Assembly: GCA_001602645.1 (NCBI GenBank)
Contig: LUYE01000036.1
Coordinates: 62,001 to 126,000, forward strand
Direction of reading: 5' to 3'
DNA length: 64,000 nt
From: Methanosarcinales archaeon Methan_01
GTDB taxonomy: Archaea; Halobacteriota; Methanosarcinia; Methanotrichales; Methanotrichaceae
Shown here: positions 34,170-43,145 of the stretch, piece by piece
How positions within the stretch are numbered: position 1 is the stretch's first letter
Layout: every line of letters starts with the position of its first letter
Notes under the pieces: model-generated
Told to the model about the DNA's origin: nothing
Database searches by the model: none
The model's input: only the letters and a program-made list of their open reading frames with translations
Position numbers and translations under genes: made by a program

Positions 34170-35663
34170 TTAATGTGGTTGGGTGAGGGCCTCATCGAAG
34201 CTCCATCCAGCCCTCGGGATGAGCTCCAGCTCTCCTATCTTCTCCTCCAGCTCGTACCCCTTCGAGTCCTTCGCCGTCAGGATTATCTCGTACCTCCCCT
34301 CCTCCATCAGGGCGGTCTGAAGGGTGCCGAAGTAGACGCCGTCACCGCTGCGGTCTATCCTGATGTAGCTCGCCCGGTCGGAGGACTTTAGGACGCTCCT
34401 CGTCCGAGCGGATACCTGGGCGACCCCATATTTGGAGTCGAGGACCGCCTTCACCGTCACCTGGGCTCCGATCGAGGCCCGGGCGGGATCGATGGAGGCG
34501 TCGACGAGCTTTAGGGGTAGGACCGACTCGCCCATGACGGGATAGAAGTCCCTAGCCCTCTCGTTGATGACGTAGGGGAGGTCTGCAAAGCCGTCGCTCC
34601 CCGAGACGTTCTGGCCGGGGCCACCGAACTCGTCGGCCCCGATGTAGTTGCCCCAGAAGTTTCCGCCCTCGGGGTAGGCTGCGTACCACTGGTTGACCCC
34701 TCTGTCCTCGGCGGGGATGACGCAGTCGAAGATCCTGTTCTTGTATATGTGGTTTCCGTTGGTGTTGACGAAGATGCCCCGTTGGCTTTCCGAGATGTTG
34801 TTCTCGAGGATGGTGTTGTTTCCGGCGGGCCCCTCCTGAATCTGGATCCCGAACTTCGAGTTATCCGCGATCTCGTTGCCTCGGATCAGGTTGTAACCCG
34901 ACCCCCTCTGGAGGAATATCCCCACGACGACGTTCTCATTGATCTCGTTCTCCAGGATCTGGTTCTTTGAGCAGCCGTTGATCATCTTGATCCCGGAGTT
35001 CAGGTTATGGGCGAGCCGGTTCTTATGGATCAGGTTCTCGGCGCAGTCGGTGAACATGTAGATGCCGTAGTCGTTCCCCTCCGCCACGTTATCCCGGATG
35101 ACGTTCTCAGAGCAGCTTGGAAATAGGGCGATCCCGTACTCGCCGTTGAAGCTCGCCTCGTTCCCCTGGATGAGGTTGCGGTGGGAGCCGGAGAGGTATA
35201 TGCCGTACCAGCCCTCGCCGCCGAGGCCGTTGTAGTTCGCGACGTTGTTCTCTATCCTGTTCTCGTCGGAGGATATGAGGCCGATCCCCCACTGGACGCA
35301 ACCGGTGACGGTATTATCGGAGATGGTGCAGTTTCTGGAGTTGACGAGGTGGATCCCGTAAAAACCCCCCTCTACGGTGAAGCCCGAGACGGTGGCGTCT
35401 TCCGCCTGAATCCTGATCCCCATCGTCCGATCCCCCGCTTCGATCCGCGCGCCGTCGCCGACGAGGTTGATGCTCTTGGTGATCTCCAGGCCGCCGTAGG
35501 TCCCGGGAGCCGCGACGACGGTGTCGCCTGGCATCGCCTGGTTTATCGCCGCCTGGAGGTCGGGGCCCGCCTGGATCGTCGCCGCCGAGGCGGTCGTCAT
35601 CAGCAGAAGCGCCAAGATCCCCGTCGCTCCCAGGAAGGGGCCGAGATCCGCTGAACGATTCAA
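34170..35663 (-). CDS. Secreted NosD-like right-handed beta-helix protein
   Basis: The protein has 497 residues: a signal peptide (1-27, ending TTASA), then DLQAAINQAMPGDTVVAAPG, the standard opening of archaeal NosD/PbH1 proteins. About 12 beta-helix turns follow with the N-x-I-x-x-N-x-(I/V) pattern (for example NCTISDNTVTGCVQWGIGL). A C-terminal beta-sandwich (about 405-485) ends before WSFDEALTQPH. Such proteins are found in methanogen envelopes, some with carbohydrate-related roles; a catalytic site is not evident. A sister protein lies at 52211-53512. Confidence 0.9.
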   Translation of the reverse strand: MNRSADLGPFLGATGILALLLMTTASAATIQAGPDLQAAINQAMPGDTVVAAPGTYGGLEITKSINLVGDGARIEAGDRTMGIRIQAEDATVSGFTVEGGFYGIHLVNSRNCTISDNTVTGCVQWGIGLISSDENRIENNVANYNGLGGEGWYGIYLSGSHRNLIQGNEASFNGEYGIALFPSCSENVIRDNVAEGNDYGIYMFTDCAENLIHKNRLAHNLNSGIKMINGCSKNQILENEINENVVVGIFLQRGSGYNLIRGNEIADNSKFGIQIQEGPAGNNTILENNISESQRGIFVNTNGNHIYKNRIFDCVIPAEDRGVNQWYAAYPEGGNFWGNYIGADEFGGPGQNVSGSDGFADLPYVINERARDFYPVMGESVLPLKLVDASIDPARASIGAQVTVKAVLDSKYGVAQVSARTRSVLKSSDRASYIRIDRSGDGVYFGTLQTALMEEGRYEIILTAKDSKGYELEEKIGELELIPRAGWSFDEALTQPH

Positions 35664-35845
35664 TCTAACCCACCGGGCTAAAGGAGGATCTTCAGTTAAT
35701 AAAGCTAACGTGGGCCCATCCCCGGCCTTGAGACGAAAACCTTCAAGGCCGACCTACGCGAGGCTTCTGTAGGGTTCACGTAGGTCAGAGATGAAGAAAA
35801 GTCTTTTTATTCACCCCGATTCTATAGCGTATTGAGGTGTTCACT

Positions 35846-36439
35846 TTGAGATATCCGTTAAAACTGGGCCTTGCCCTGGCGTGCGCCATCCTGATGGTGG
35901 GAGCGGTCGCGGCGATGAGCTGGTCCAGCGAGAAGGTTCTGATAGGCGACTCGTACATCGACAAAGACGCCGAGGACGAAAACTTCGGCACCGAGGAGAC
36001 CCTCTGGGTCTCCTCCGAAGCTGACGAGCCGGTGAAGGAGGCTTGGCTCTACTTCGAAACAGACGATATAAGAGAGGCTCTGGCCATAGAATCTGCCGAC
36101 GAGGTCGCCTCGGCGACCCTGAAGATATACGCCAAAGATGTAGAGGCCGAAGGAAAGGTGGAGCTCCACTTCTATAACGAAGGCTTCTATGAAGATACCA
36201 TCGTCTGGGAAGGTAAACCCGACTACGACGAAGAGGTCGATGCCGTCATCGAGGTCTCCGAAGAGGGCTGGTACGAGTTTGACGCCACCAGCATCGTTAA
36301 GAAGGCGATCGAGGAGTGCACGACTTGTCCCTTCTCGATGGTCATGGTGGCAGAGGGGGACGCTTCCATCGGCTTTGCCTCCAAGGAGGACTCCGACGGG
36401 AACGTCCCGGAGCTGACCGTTGATACCGGCGACGAGTAA
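35846..36439 (+). CDS. Secreted DNRLRE-domain protein
   Basis: I start at TTG 35846, six bases after GAGGTG; a GTG at 35837 is possible. The product of about 197 residues has a signal peptide (LKLGLALACAILMVGAVAAM) and a beta-sandwich domain of the DNRLRE/disaggregatase-related type: SYIDKDAEDENFGTEETLWV, KEAWLYFETDDI, ATLKIYAKD, YEFDATSIVKKAI. These domains are common on methanogen surface proteins and in disaggregatase. This one is a single stand-alone domain. A TATA-like TTTTTATT lies near 35802. Confidence 0.82.
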   Translation: MRYPLKLGLALACAILMVGAVAAMSWSSEKVLIGDSYIDKDAEDENFGTEETLWVSSEADEPVKEAWLYFETDDIREALAIESADEVASATLKIYAKDVEAEGKVELHFYNEGFYEDTIVWEGKPDYDEEVDAVIEVSEEGWYEFDATSIVKKAIEECTTCPFSMVMVAEGDASIGFASKEDSDGNVPELTVDTGDE

Positions 36440-36529
36440 CTCCTCTTCTGCCGAGGATGGTGGAGCAGTCCGGAGTTCGGGCCGCTCCAAATTAACTTTT
36501 TATACGCCCTTGCCCGTCTCCCTCCTCTG

Positions 36530-37678
36530 ATGACCCCCCCTCTATCTGGATTCCGAACATGGCGGGTTCCAAAAGCTCTGGCCCTCTACATAGCCGCAGT
36601 CCTGATCCTCGTCCTCCCCCCAGCCGCCGGCTCTGAGGACTTGATCCTTATATCGTCGCCGGGCTGCACAAAGTGCGCCGCCGCCGAGAGGACCCTGGAG
36701 CTGATCCTCGCGGATCATCCGGGGGTCGAGCTCACCGTCTACGACGTCTACTCCGAGGAGGGGCGGAATGTCATAAGGGAGCACCGTCTCAAGGGCGGAG
36801 TGCCTTCTATCGTGGTCATGAACCTCTCGATAGCCTACAGGGATTATGACGGCGACCAGAAGCTTCTGGAGGAGATGGTCCGGGCGGCCCTCGCCACGGT
36901 GCCCTCCGGCGGCGCGATCTCCTCCGCCAATGGCCCGGTGGAGGATGGGCCGGCGGATCCATCTCCGGCGGGAGGCGTCGGTTCTGAGAAGGAGATCGAC
37001 GTCACCTCCCTCTCGATGATGACGGTCTTCGTGGCGGGGTTCCTCGCCGGGTTCAACCCCTGCCTCTTGGGGATCCTGGCGTTTCTCGCCACCGTCGTCA
37101 TCTCCAGCTCCGGCCGCCGCCGAGACCTGGTCCTGATGGTCGCCTTCTTCTCCTTCGGAATCTTCTCGATGTACTACCTATTCGGGGTGGGATTCCTCCG
37201 GACCCTCCACGCTGGGGCGGTAGCCTCCCATCTCAGGATCTCCCTTACGATCCTCCTCCTCGTTCTGGGGCTCGTTCATATCGAGGACGGGAGGCGCCTT
37301 TTGGCCGGCGGCCGATCCCTCTTCAAGGAGAGCTGGTCCCAGAGGTACGTCGAGGGGGCTCTCGCCAGGGGGCGGTTCAGCTCTTACTTCCTTCTCGGCG
37401 CCCTCTTCTCCCTGGTGAAGGCCCCTTGCGTCGGCGCCGTCTACATCGCCATCTTAGGGCTGATCGCCGAGGAGGGCTACTCCTCGGGGGCCGTCTACCT
37501 CCTCATCTACAACCTGGGGGTGATCCTCCCCATCCTGGTCCTGGGGGTGGTCATCGCCCTGGGCATGAGCCCCGCGAGGGTCGACAGCTTCCGGAAGGAC
37601 CACCGGGCCGCAATCAGGTTTGCTACGGGCCTGACCCTCCTCCTCCTCGCCCCCCTCATCTACTGGCAGGTGATCTGA
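36530..37678 (+). CDS. Thioredoxin-like domain fused to CcdA/DsbD membrane domain
   Basis: The protein has 382 residues. A signal-anchor (15-33) precedes an extracytoplasmic thioredoxin-like domain with Cys46-T-K-Cys49 (SSPGCTKCAAAE) and a VPS-type cis-Pro. A linker (125-155) leads to six or more membrane helices of the CcdA/DsbD family with the redox pair Cys178 (GFNPCLLG) and Cys300 (VKAPCVGA). It should carry reducing electrons from cytoplasmic thioredoxin across the membrane to exported proteins. The fused order, thioredoxin first, makes a self-contained relay. TTTTTATA lies about 30 bases before the ATG, suggesting a leaderless message. Cys-rich exported proteins nearby are possible clients. 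Confidence 0.88.
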   Translation: MTPPLSGFRTWRVPKALALYIAAVLILVLPPAAGSEDLILISSPGCTKCAAAERTLELILADHPGVELTVYDVYSEEGRNVIREHRLKGGVPSIVVMNLSIAYRDYDGDQKLLEEMVRAALATVPSGGAISSANGPVEDGPADPSPAGGVGSEKEIDVTSLSMMTVFVAGFLAGFNPCLLGILAFLATVVISSSGRRRDLVLMVAFFSFGIFSMYYLFGVGFLRTLHAGAVASHLRISLTILLLVLGLVHIEDGRRLLAGGRSLFKESWSQRYVEGALARGRFSSYFLLGALFSLVKAPCVGAVYIAILGLIAEEGYSSGAVYLLIYNLGVILPILVLGVVIALGMSPARVDSFRKDHRAAIRFATGLTLLLLAPLIYWQVI

Positions 37679-37766
37679 GGGTCCGCGCCCGGAGGCGGCC
37701 GCCACCTTCCGGCCTGTGCAAAAAGATTAATACAGGCACGAAGTCTCTCGTTTTTGAGGTGAACGC

Positions 37767-38957
37767 TTGTTTTTGATAGGAGAGGCGCTGATGGGGGACG
37801 AGCCCGAACTCGCTCATATTGATCTGCTGATCGGTGACAAAGATGGACCTGTAGGCACGGCCTTCGCGAGCGGCCTTGCCCAGCTCTCGGCGGGACACAC
37901 CCCGCTCCTTTCAGTGATAAGGCCCAACCTGCCGCCGAAGCCCGCGACCTTGATCGTCCCGAAGGTGACGGTCAAGAACATGGAGCAGGCCGCTGCCATA
38001 TTTGGCCCGGCCCAGAACGCCGTAGCCAAGGCGGTGGCCGACTCCGTCGCCGAGGGGGTGATCCCGAAGGCCGAGGTCGAGAACCTGGTGGTGATCGCGA
38101 GCGTCTTCATCCACCCCCAGGCCCGGGACTACGACGCCATTTATCGATACAACTACGGCGCCACGAAGCTCGCGGTCAAAAGGGCGATGGAGGGCTTCCC
38201 GGACATAGATACCGTCCTCTTTGAGAAGGACAGGTCGACGCACCCGATCATGGGATTCCGGGTCATCAGGCTCTGGGACCCCCCCTACCTCCAGGTTGCC
38301 TTGGACCTGGTGGACCTCGCCGTCGTCCGAAGGGTCCTCTCCCAGCTACCGGATAGCGACCATCTCCTGATCGAGGTGGGGACGCCCCTCGTCAAGAAGT
38401 TCGGGGCCTCGGTGGTGAAGGAGATCAGAACCGTCAGGCCCAGCTCCTTTGTCGTCCTGGACCTCAAGACCCTCGACACTGGGAACCTGGAGGTGCGCCT
38501 CGCCGCCGACGCCACCGCCGACGCCGTCGTCATATCGGGGCTCGCCCCCAAGAAGACCCTGGAGCTCGCGATCCAGGAGGCGAGGAAGACCGGGATCTAC
38601 TCGGTGATCGACATGCTGAACGTCCCCGACCCCCTGGCCGTCCTCCGGTCCCTATCGGCCCTGCCGGACGTGGTCGAGATGCACCGGGCGATCGATCAGG
38701 AGGCGGAGCGGCACAACTGGGAGGCGATAGCCGAGATCAAGAGGATGGCTGCCACCTCCGACCGGAAGATCCTGGTGGCCGTAGCCGGCGGGATCCGGGT
38801 CGATACCGTCGCCTCGGCCCTCAGCTCCGGGGCCGACATCGTCGTCTCCGGCCGGGCGATCACCGGATCCAAGGACGTCAAGGACGCTGCCGAGCAGTTC
38901 CTCTCCGAGCTGAAGCAGACGGAGATAGATCAGTACAGGGTGATGACAGACTTCTGA
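37767..38957 (+). CDS. fae-hps: Bifunctional formaldehyde-activating enzyme / 3-hexulose-6-phosphate synthase
   Basis: The protein has 396 residues. Residues 1-165 are Fae (IDLLIGDKDGPVGTAFASGL, with the active His in SAGHTPLLSV), which condenses formaldehyde with tetrahydromethanopterin. Residues 170-396 are Hps (LQVALDLVDL, LLIEVGTPLVKKFG, VVLDLKTLDTG, VAGGIRV), which joins formaldehyde and ribulose-5-phosphate. The fusion is typical of methanogens, where it releases ribulose-5-phosphate for nucleotide synthesis and detoxifies or supplies formaldehyde. The start is TTG 37767 with GAGGTGA four bases upstream. A phosphatase-like gene follows after one base. Confidence 0.96.
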   Translation: MFLIGEALMGDEPELAHIDLLIGDKDGPVGTAFASGLAQLSAGHTPLLSVIRPNLPPKPATLIVPKVTVKNMEQAAAIFGPAQNAVAKAVADSVAEGVIPKAEVENLVVIASVFIHPQARDYDAIYRYNYGATKLAVKRAMEGFPDIDTVLFEKDRSTHPIMGFRVIRLWDPPYLQVALDLVDLAVVRRVLSQLPDSDHLLIEVGTPLVKKFGASVVKEIRTVRPSSFVVLDLKTLDTGNLEVRLAADATADAVVISGLAPKKTLELAIQEARKTGIYSVIDMLNVPDPLAVLRSLSALPDVVEMHRAIDQEAERHNWEAIAEIKRMAATSDRKILVAVAGGIRVDTVASALSSGADIVVSGRAITGSKDVKDAAEQFLSELKQTEIDQYRVMTDF

Positions 38958-38958
38958 G

Positions 38959-40314
38959 ATGCGCCTCCTCTTCGCCCTCCTACTCCTCCTGGCTCTGGCA
39001 GGACCGGCCCGCCCCACCACCGACGTCTCGACGGGAGATGGCGACGACCCCAGGGGTGCCGTCATCCTTGTCGTCGACGGGATGGGGTCGGCTTACGTCT
39101 ACCCGGAGCTATCGCCTCGGGCGATCGACGGCTCTCCTCTGCCAAAGGCCTGCCTCTTCAACCTGACCGGCAGGGGTGCCCGGGTTCTGAATGTGACGGT
39201 CCCCGTCCCGTCGACCGGACCAAGCCACTCGGTCCTGACGACGGGCTGCTCCTGGATGGACCCCGCCATCCTGGGTACTCCGGGAGCTACGATCTTCGAT
39301 GCGGCCAGGGCGAGAGGTCTCTTATGCCTCGCCATCCTCCAGCGGGGCGACTCGATCAGCATGGTCCTGGAGCAGGACGGAGTCCTCTTCTTCGACGACA
39401 ACGCCCTCTGGGGTGCCGATCCCCTGGCGGGCTCCGGTCCGTCCCTCCCTCCGGACCTGGCCGACCTCCTCCAGAGCTGGAGGGATAAATTTCCCTCATA
39501 CAACCGGGAGCGGGGCGTCCCCGGCTACGTGGCGTACAACGCCTGGGCGCTGGACGTGGCTTCCGATCTCGTGACGGTGATGGGAGATCGCCCCTTCCTC
39601 ATGATCGTCAACGTCGGGGCCGTCGACAGCGCCGGCCATAACCTCGGCCCCACGGGGTACGTCGAGACGATCTCGGGCCTCGACCTCCCCCTGGGGCGGC
39701 TCGTCGAGGCCTGCGAGAACGGCGGAGCCCTTCTTCTCATCACCGCCGACCACGGCATGTCCTTCTCCTCCGCCGGGGCCAAGGGAGGCCACTCCTCTGC
39801 CCCTTACTCGAGCCAGCGGGAGTCGCTCCTGATTCCCGCGGTCTATCTGGGGCCGGGGATCGACGATATCGTCATGACCGGAAACTGGTCGGAGGTGGAC
39901 CTGGCGCCGACCTTCCTCGACCTTCTGGGCTTGAGGCCGGATCTGCCCCTATCCGAGGGGCAGGTGATCCCGATCTCAAAACGATCCGACCTGGTCGTCG
40001 ACGCCGGAGAGGTGGCGGAGGTCGAGGTCCGGCGGGGTGGGGTCCTGGTGGCAAAGGCCACCGGCGATTCATGCTACGTTTTCAGGAACCTCGATCGAGG
40101 GACCTACTCAGTGGAGTCAGGAGGGAGGGTGGCAGACGTCCGCATAGCCGGCGACCAGACCCTCGACCTCTCCGCCGATCGCCCCCCGAGCATCGGAGAA
40201 CTCCTAAACCCGATCTCTGAGCCGCAGAATAGGAGGTACGTTGCTGCCGTCCTGATACTGATGATCAACGTCCTTGGAGCCGTTCTGATCTTCAGGATAA
40301 TCAGGGGACGATGA
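38959..40314 (+). CDS. Membrane-anchored alkaline phosphatase-superfamily protein
   Basis: The protein has 451 residues: a signal peptide (1-19), a metalloenzyme domain of the alkaline phosphatase/phosphopentomutase class (AVILVVDGMGSAYVYPEL for the first metal site, VPSTGPSHSVLTTGCSW with a candidate nucleophile Ser/Thr, VGAVDSAGHNLGP, LLLITADHGMSFSS), a small beta domain (about 345-415), and a C-terminal membrane helix (VAAVLILMINVLGAVLIF) with basic tail. It probably hydrolyses phosphate or sulfate esters outside the cell; the substrate is unknown. It is one base after fae-hps, so the pair is co-transcribed. Confidence 0.83.
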   Translation: MRLLFALLLLLALAGPARPTTDVSTGDGDDPRGAVILVVDGMGSAYVYPELSPRAIDGSPLPKACLFNLTGRGARVLNVTVPVPSTGPSHSVLTTGCSWMDPAILGTPGATIFDAARARGLLCLAILQRGDSISMVLEQDGVLFFDDNALWGADPLAGSGPSLPPDLADLLQSWRDKFPSYNRERGVPGYVAYNAWALDVASDLVTVMGDRPFLMIVNVGAVDSAGHNLGPTGYVETISGLDLPLGRLVEACENGGALLLITADHGMSFSSAGAKGGHSSAPYSSQRESLLIPAVYLGPGIDDIVMTGNWSEVDLAPTFLDLLGLRPDLPLSEGQVIPISKRSDLVVDAGEVAEVEVRRGGVLVAKATGDSCYVFRNLDRGTYSVESGGRVADVRIAGDQTLDLSADRPPSIGELLNPISEPQNRRYVAAVLILMINVLGAVLIFRIIRGR

Positions 40315-40444
40315 TATTTTCATATGGCTCCCCCGCCGACTTTAGCTGCCACCTGCTCTCGACAAAAGTCAACGCCTATAAAAATAGAATTGGAGCTGAT
40401 GGGATCGGAGGATGGAGGCATCCCATCGCCCATGGGGACGAAGA

Positions 40445-40909
40445 TCATCCTCCGACGAGCCCCGCAAAGAACCTGATCGCCGAGGAGCTGGCCAGGGCCG
40501 CCGCCACCTTCGCCTTCGCCGACCAGGTGGTGCCGGTGATTGTTATCTCGCCCCGGTCTCTCGCCTCCTGGAAGGCCGCTGCCGGGTCATCGGATTCGTA
40601 GATCCTTTTGATCGCATCCTCCCTCGCCTCCACCACGATCGTCGGGTTATTTATTTCGCCGGCCGTCAAATTGACGACGACGGCCTTCTCTGTCTCGAGG
40701 CCGGCCACGAGGGCGGTCCCGTCAGGCCTGGTGACCTCTATCTGGATCCTCTCATCACCCAGGAGCGTCTTGACGACCCCCGGCGCGTTCTCCATCCCCG
40801 AGTTGTAAAGGTCTACACCATGCTGAAGGCTTTCGAAGGTTAGAGCGGAGGCCGGGGCTGAAGCCGCCAGCGCCAGCGTTAATATGAGGACAAATTTGAA
40901 GGGCAACAT
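40445..40909 (-). CDS. Small secreted protein, faint SCP2-like character
   Basis: The protein has 154 residues: a signal peptide (1-22, ending PASA), then a compact alpha/beta domain. The segment NNPTIVVEAREDAIKRIYES followed by DDPAAAFQEARDRGEITITG has the shape of an SCP2/sterol-carrier end, where a helix precedes a G-x-(I/L)-x-(I/V)-x-G strand. That would imply a hydrophobic-ligand pocket. The likeness is weak and by eye only. The C-terminus is an Ala-rich helix. It faces the phosphatase gene tail to tail. Confidence 0.65.
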   Translation of the reverse strand: MLPFKFVLILTLALAASAPASALTFESLQHGVDLYNSGMENAPGVVKTLLGDERIQIEVTRPDGTALVAGLETEKAVVVNLTAGEINNPTIVVEAREDAIKRIYESDDPAAAFQEARDRGEITITGTTWSAKAKVAAALASSSAIRFFAGLVGG

Positions 40910-41111
40910 GTTCAGTCATATAAGATTCTGTAGATATATATCTTTGTTCGTTTCGAGATCTGTCTCTTCACTGGGCCTCATATTTTAAATGCCTCGCCCC
41001 GAAGGCGGGTATCAGAATGCTATTTATTGAATAAAATTAACATGTGACCTCTCTTCCCCACCCTCCGCAAGTTTAATTAGTCGAGAGAGAATACTGCTTT
41101 GAGGGGTGCTA

Positions 41112-41786
41112 ATGATGAAAGCTGAGATTATGATGGTCTTTCTGGCTCTGCTACTTATTCCTGCCCATATCATGGCCGAGGAGGCTGAAACTCCGGAAGA
41201 TTCTCTTCAGACTTTGGTGGCCACCAACTGCTGCCTGGACTATCAGGAGGTCTGCCTCGAAGTCGCGTGCCATGAGGCGTGCACAGACTGGGGAAACAGA
41301 TGTCGGACCGACTGTGGCCAGCGCTGCCAATGGAATTGTCTGGAGTGGGGCTATGGCTGCTACGAATGTTGTGAGCTCTTAAACGAATCCGAGTGCGAGA
41401 TGGGTGAGGATGGATCCTTGAACTGCCTGAACGGCTCCTCGGCAGCCAACTGCACAGAATGCTGCGATGACTATGAGTGCGTGGGGGGATGGAACGAGAC
41501 ATGCACCGACAGCTGCATGACCGAGTGTGATAAGATCTGCCTCGTCAAGGGCCAGGTATGCGAATGTACGAAAAAGGCCTGGAGATGCGACCGATGGGGT
41601 CCGTGTTATGTTCCGGAAGGGCGGATAGCTGGTGGGCTGAACGCATCCGGGGAGGAAGATGCAGCTGAAGCCGTTTACGCTGATGGCAACCAGTCGGCGG
41701 AGGTCTCAAACGAGACCGTGATCCTTGAGCCACCAGATCTCTTGGATGAAAACGGTGGATCTCCGGCAGATGCCGCATCGGAATGA
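41112..41786 (+). CDS. Secreted cysteine-rich protein
   Basis: From ATG 41112 (GGGGTG just upstream) the product has about 224 residues: a signal peptide (through HIMA), then a region of about 140 residues with 26 cysteines in patterns such as C-x3-C, CC and C-x2-CC (CCLDYQEVCLEVACHEAC, YGCYECCELL, CTDSCMTECDKIC). The tail of about 60 residues is acidic and Cys-free. The pattern suggests many disulfides or metal sites outside the cell. No known family was recognised. A TTTAATTA box lies about 40 bases before the start. Confidence 0.78.
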   Translation: MMKAEIMMVFLALLLIPAHIMAEEAETPEDSLQTLVATNCCLDYQEVCLEVACHEACTDWGNRCRTDCGQRCQWNCLEWGYGCYECCELLNESECEMGEDGSLNCLNGSSAANCTECCDDYECVGGWNETCTDSCMTECDKICLVKGQVCECTKKAWRCDRWGPCYVPEGRIAGGLNASGEEDAAEAVYADGNQSAEVSNETVILEPPDLLDENGGSPADAASE

Positions 41787-42025
41787 AACGTTATCCCGCC
41801 ATCAGCAGCCATCGTCAGAACGGTAGCCATCAAGTTCCATTTGTCGGCAAAATGGATGGGTTAGCTGAGGCAGCCCATCTCCCGCGGCTGGGCTATTCAG
41901 CGACCTCTGGGAGGGGGGCATCAGCCAGTTGGATGCTTATATCATCGCCTTCTCTCGCCGTCGTCGATCAAACTCTTCTGTTCCGGCGAATCTTTAAGTA
42001 CGTTCTTATCCGTATGTAGGGTGGT

Positions 42026-43120
42026 ATGGAGATCCTGGTGCTCTGCATCGACAGAGACGACGACCTGGGCCGGAAGGCCGGGGTCGAGAGCCCCGTCGTC
42101 GGAAGGGCTGCCAACGTCGAGGCGACCCTAAGCCTCGGCCTCGCAGACCCAGAGGACTCGGACGTCAACACCATCCTCGGCGGGATCCAGGTCTACGACG
42201 ACCTCACCTCCCAGGGTAGGGCCGTCGAGATCGCCTCGGTGGCAGGAGACCCCAACGTCGGCCTCGTCTCCGACGGGAAGATCGCCCATCAGATCGACGG
42301 CCTCCTGGAGAGGTTCAGGCCTGAGGGGGTGGTGGTCGTCTCCGACGGCGCCGAGGACGAGGCGATCCTCCCGATCATCCAGTCCCGGGTGAAGGTCGAG
42401 GGTGTAAAGAGGGTCCTCGTCAAGCAGAGCCACAACCTGGAGAGCACCTACTACCTCTTAAAGCAGGTCTTCAGGGACCCGAAGATCAGCCACACCTTCT
42501 TCATACCCATAGGCCTCGCCCTCCTCATCTACTCGACCTTCAGCTTTCTGGGGAGGTCGGACTTCGCCGTCGTCGCCATCCTCGCCGCCGTGGGGGTCTA
42601 CCTCCTCTTCCGGGGCCTGGGGCTCGACGACTTCATCGATAGCACCAAGGAGACCTTCAAGGGGAACCTCTACCGAGGAAAGGTCGCCTTCGTCACCTAC
42701 GTCCTGGCGGCGGTCCTGGTCCTGATCGCCACGATCCAGGGGTCCGCCAGGTTCTGGGACTACTACACCGGGGACATATGGTACGGGTACATCGTCCTCG
42801 TCATGGTCTTCGTCAACTACAGCGTCTGGTGGTACGTCGCCGCCGCGATCTGTGTCAACCTCGGCAAGATCCTGGACCTCTACCTCGAGGGCGGGAGGGA
42901 CGAGCGGTCCTACACCTATCACTCCTACCCCTTCTTCATCTTCGCCACCGGCCTGATCTTCTGGTCCGCCAGCGCCTTCATCCTGGTCAACAGCGCCGGG
43001 GTCGCCTTCCCCCTCATATCGGGGCAGAGCACCCAGTACCTCGCGGCCTCCGCCATCCTCGCCATCATCATCGCCCTCGTCGGGGTGAAGATATCAAAAA
43101 GGGTGGTGGCGAGGAGATGA
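42026..43120 (+). CDS. DUF373 family membrane protein
   Basis: The protein has 364 residues. Residues 1-140 are a soluble domain typical of DUF373 (ILVLCIDRDDDLGRKAGVES, GRAANVEATLSLGLADPEDS, VVVVSDGAEDEAILPIIQSR). Seven or so membrane helices follow. DUF373 proteins are widespread in archaea and of unknown function; the N-terminal domain has a nucleotide-binding look. The gene ends 25 bases before the FwdC-like gene and may be co-transcribed with it. Confidence 0.92.
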   Translation: MEILVLCIDRDDDLGRKAGVESPVVGRAANVEATLSLGLADPEDSDVNTILGGIQVYDDLTSQGRAVEIASVAGDPNVGLVSDGKIAHQIDGLLERFRPEGVVVVSDGAEDEAILPIIQSRVKVEGVKRVLVKQSHNLESTYYLLKQVFRDPKISHTFFIPIGLALLIYSTFSFLGRSDFAVVAILAAVGVYLLFRGLGLDDFIDSTKETFKGNLYRGKVAFVTYVLAAVLVLIATIQGSARFWDYYTGDIWYGYIVLVMVFVNYSVWWYVAAAICVNLGKILDLYLEGGRDERSYTYHSYPFFIFATGLIFWSASAFILVNSAGVAFPLISGQSTQYLAASAILAIIIALVGVKISKRVVARR

Positions 43121-43145
43121 GGCCGATCGGTCTGGGGACCGCCCC

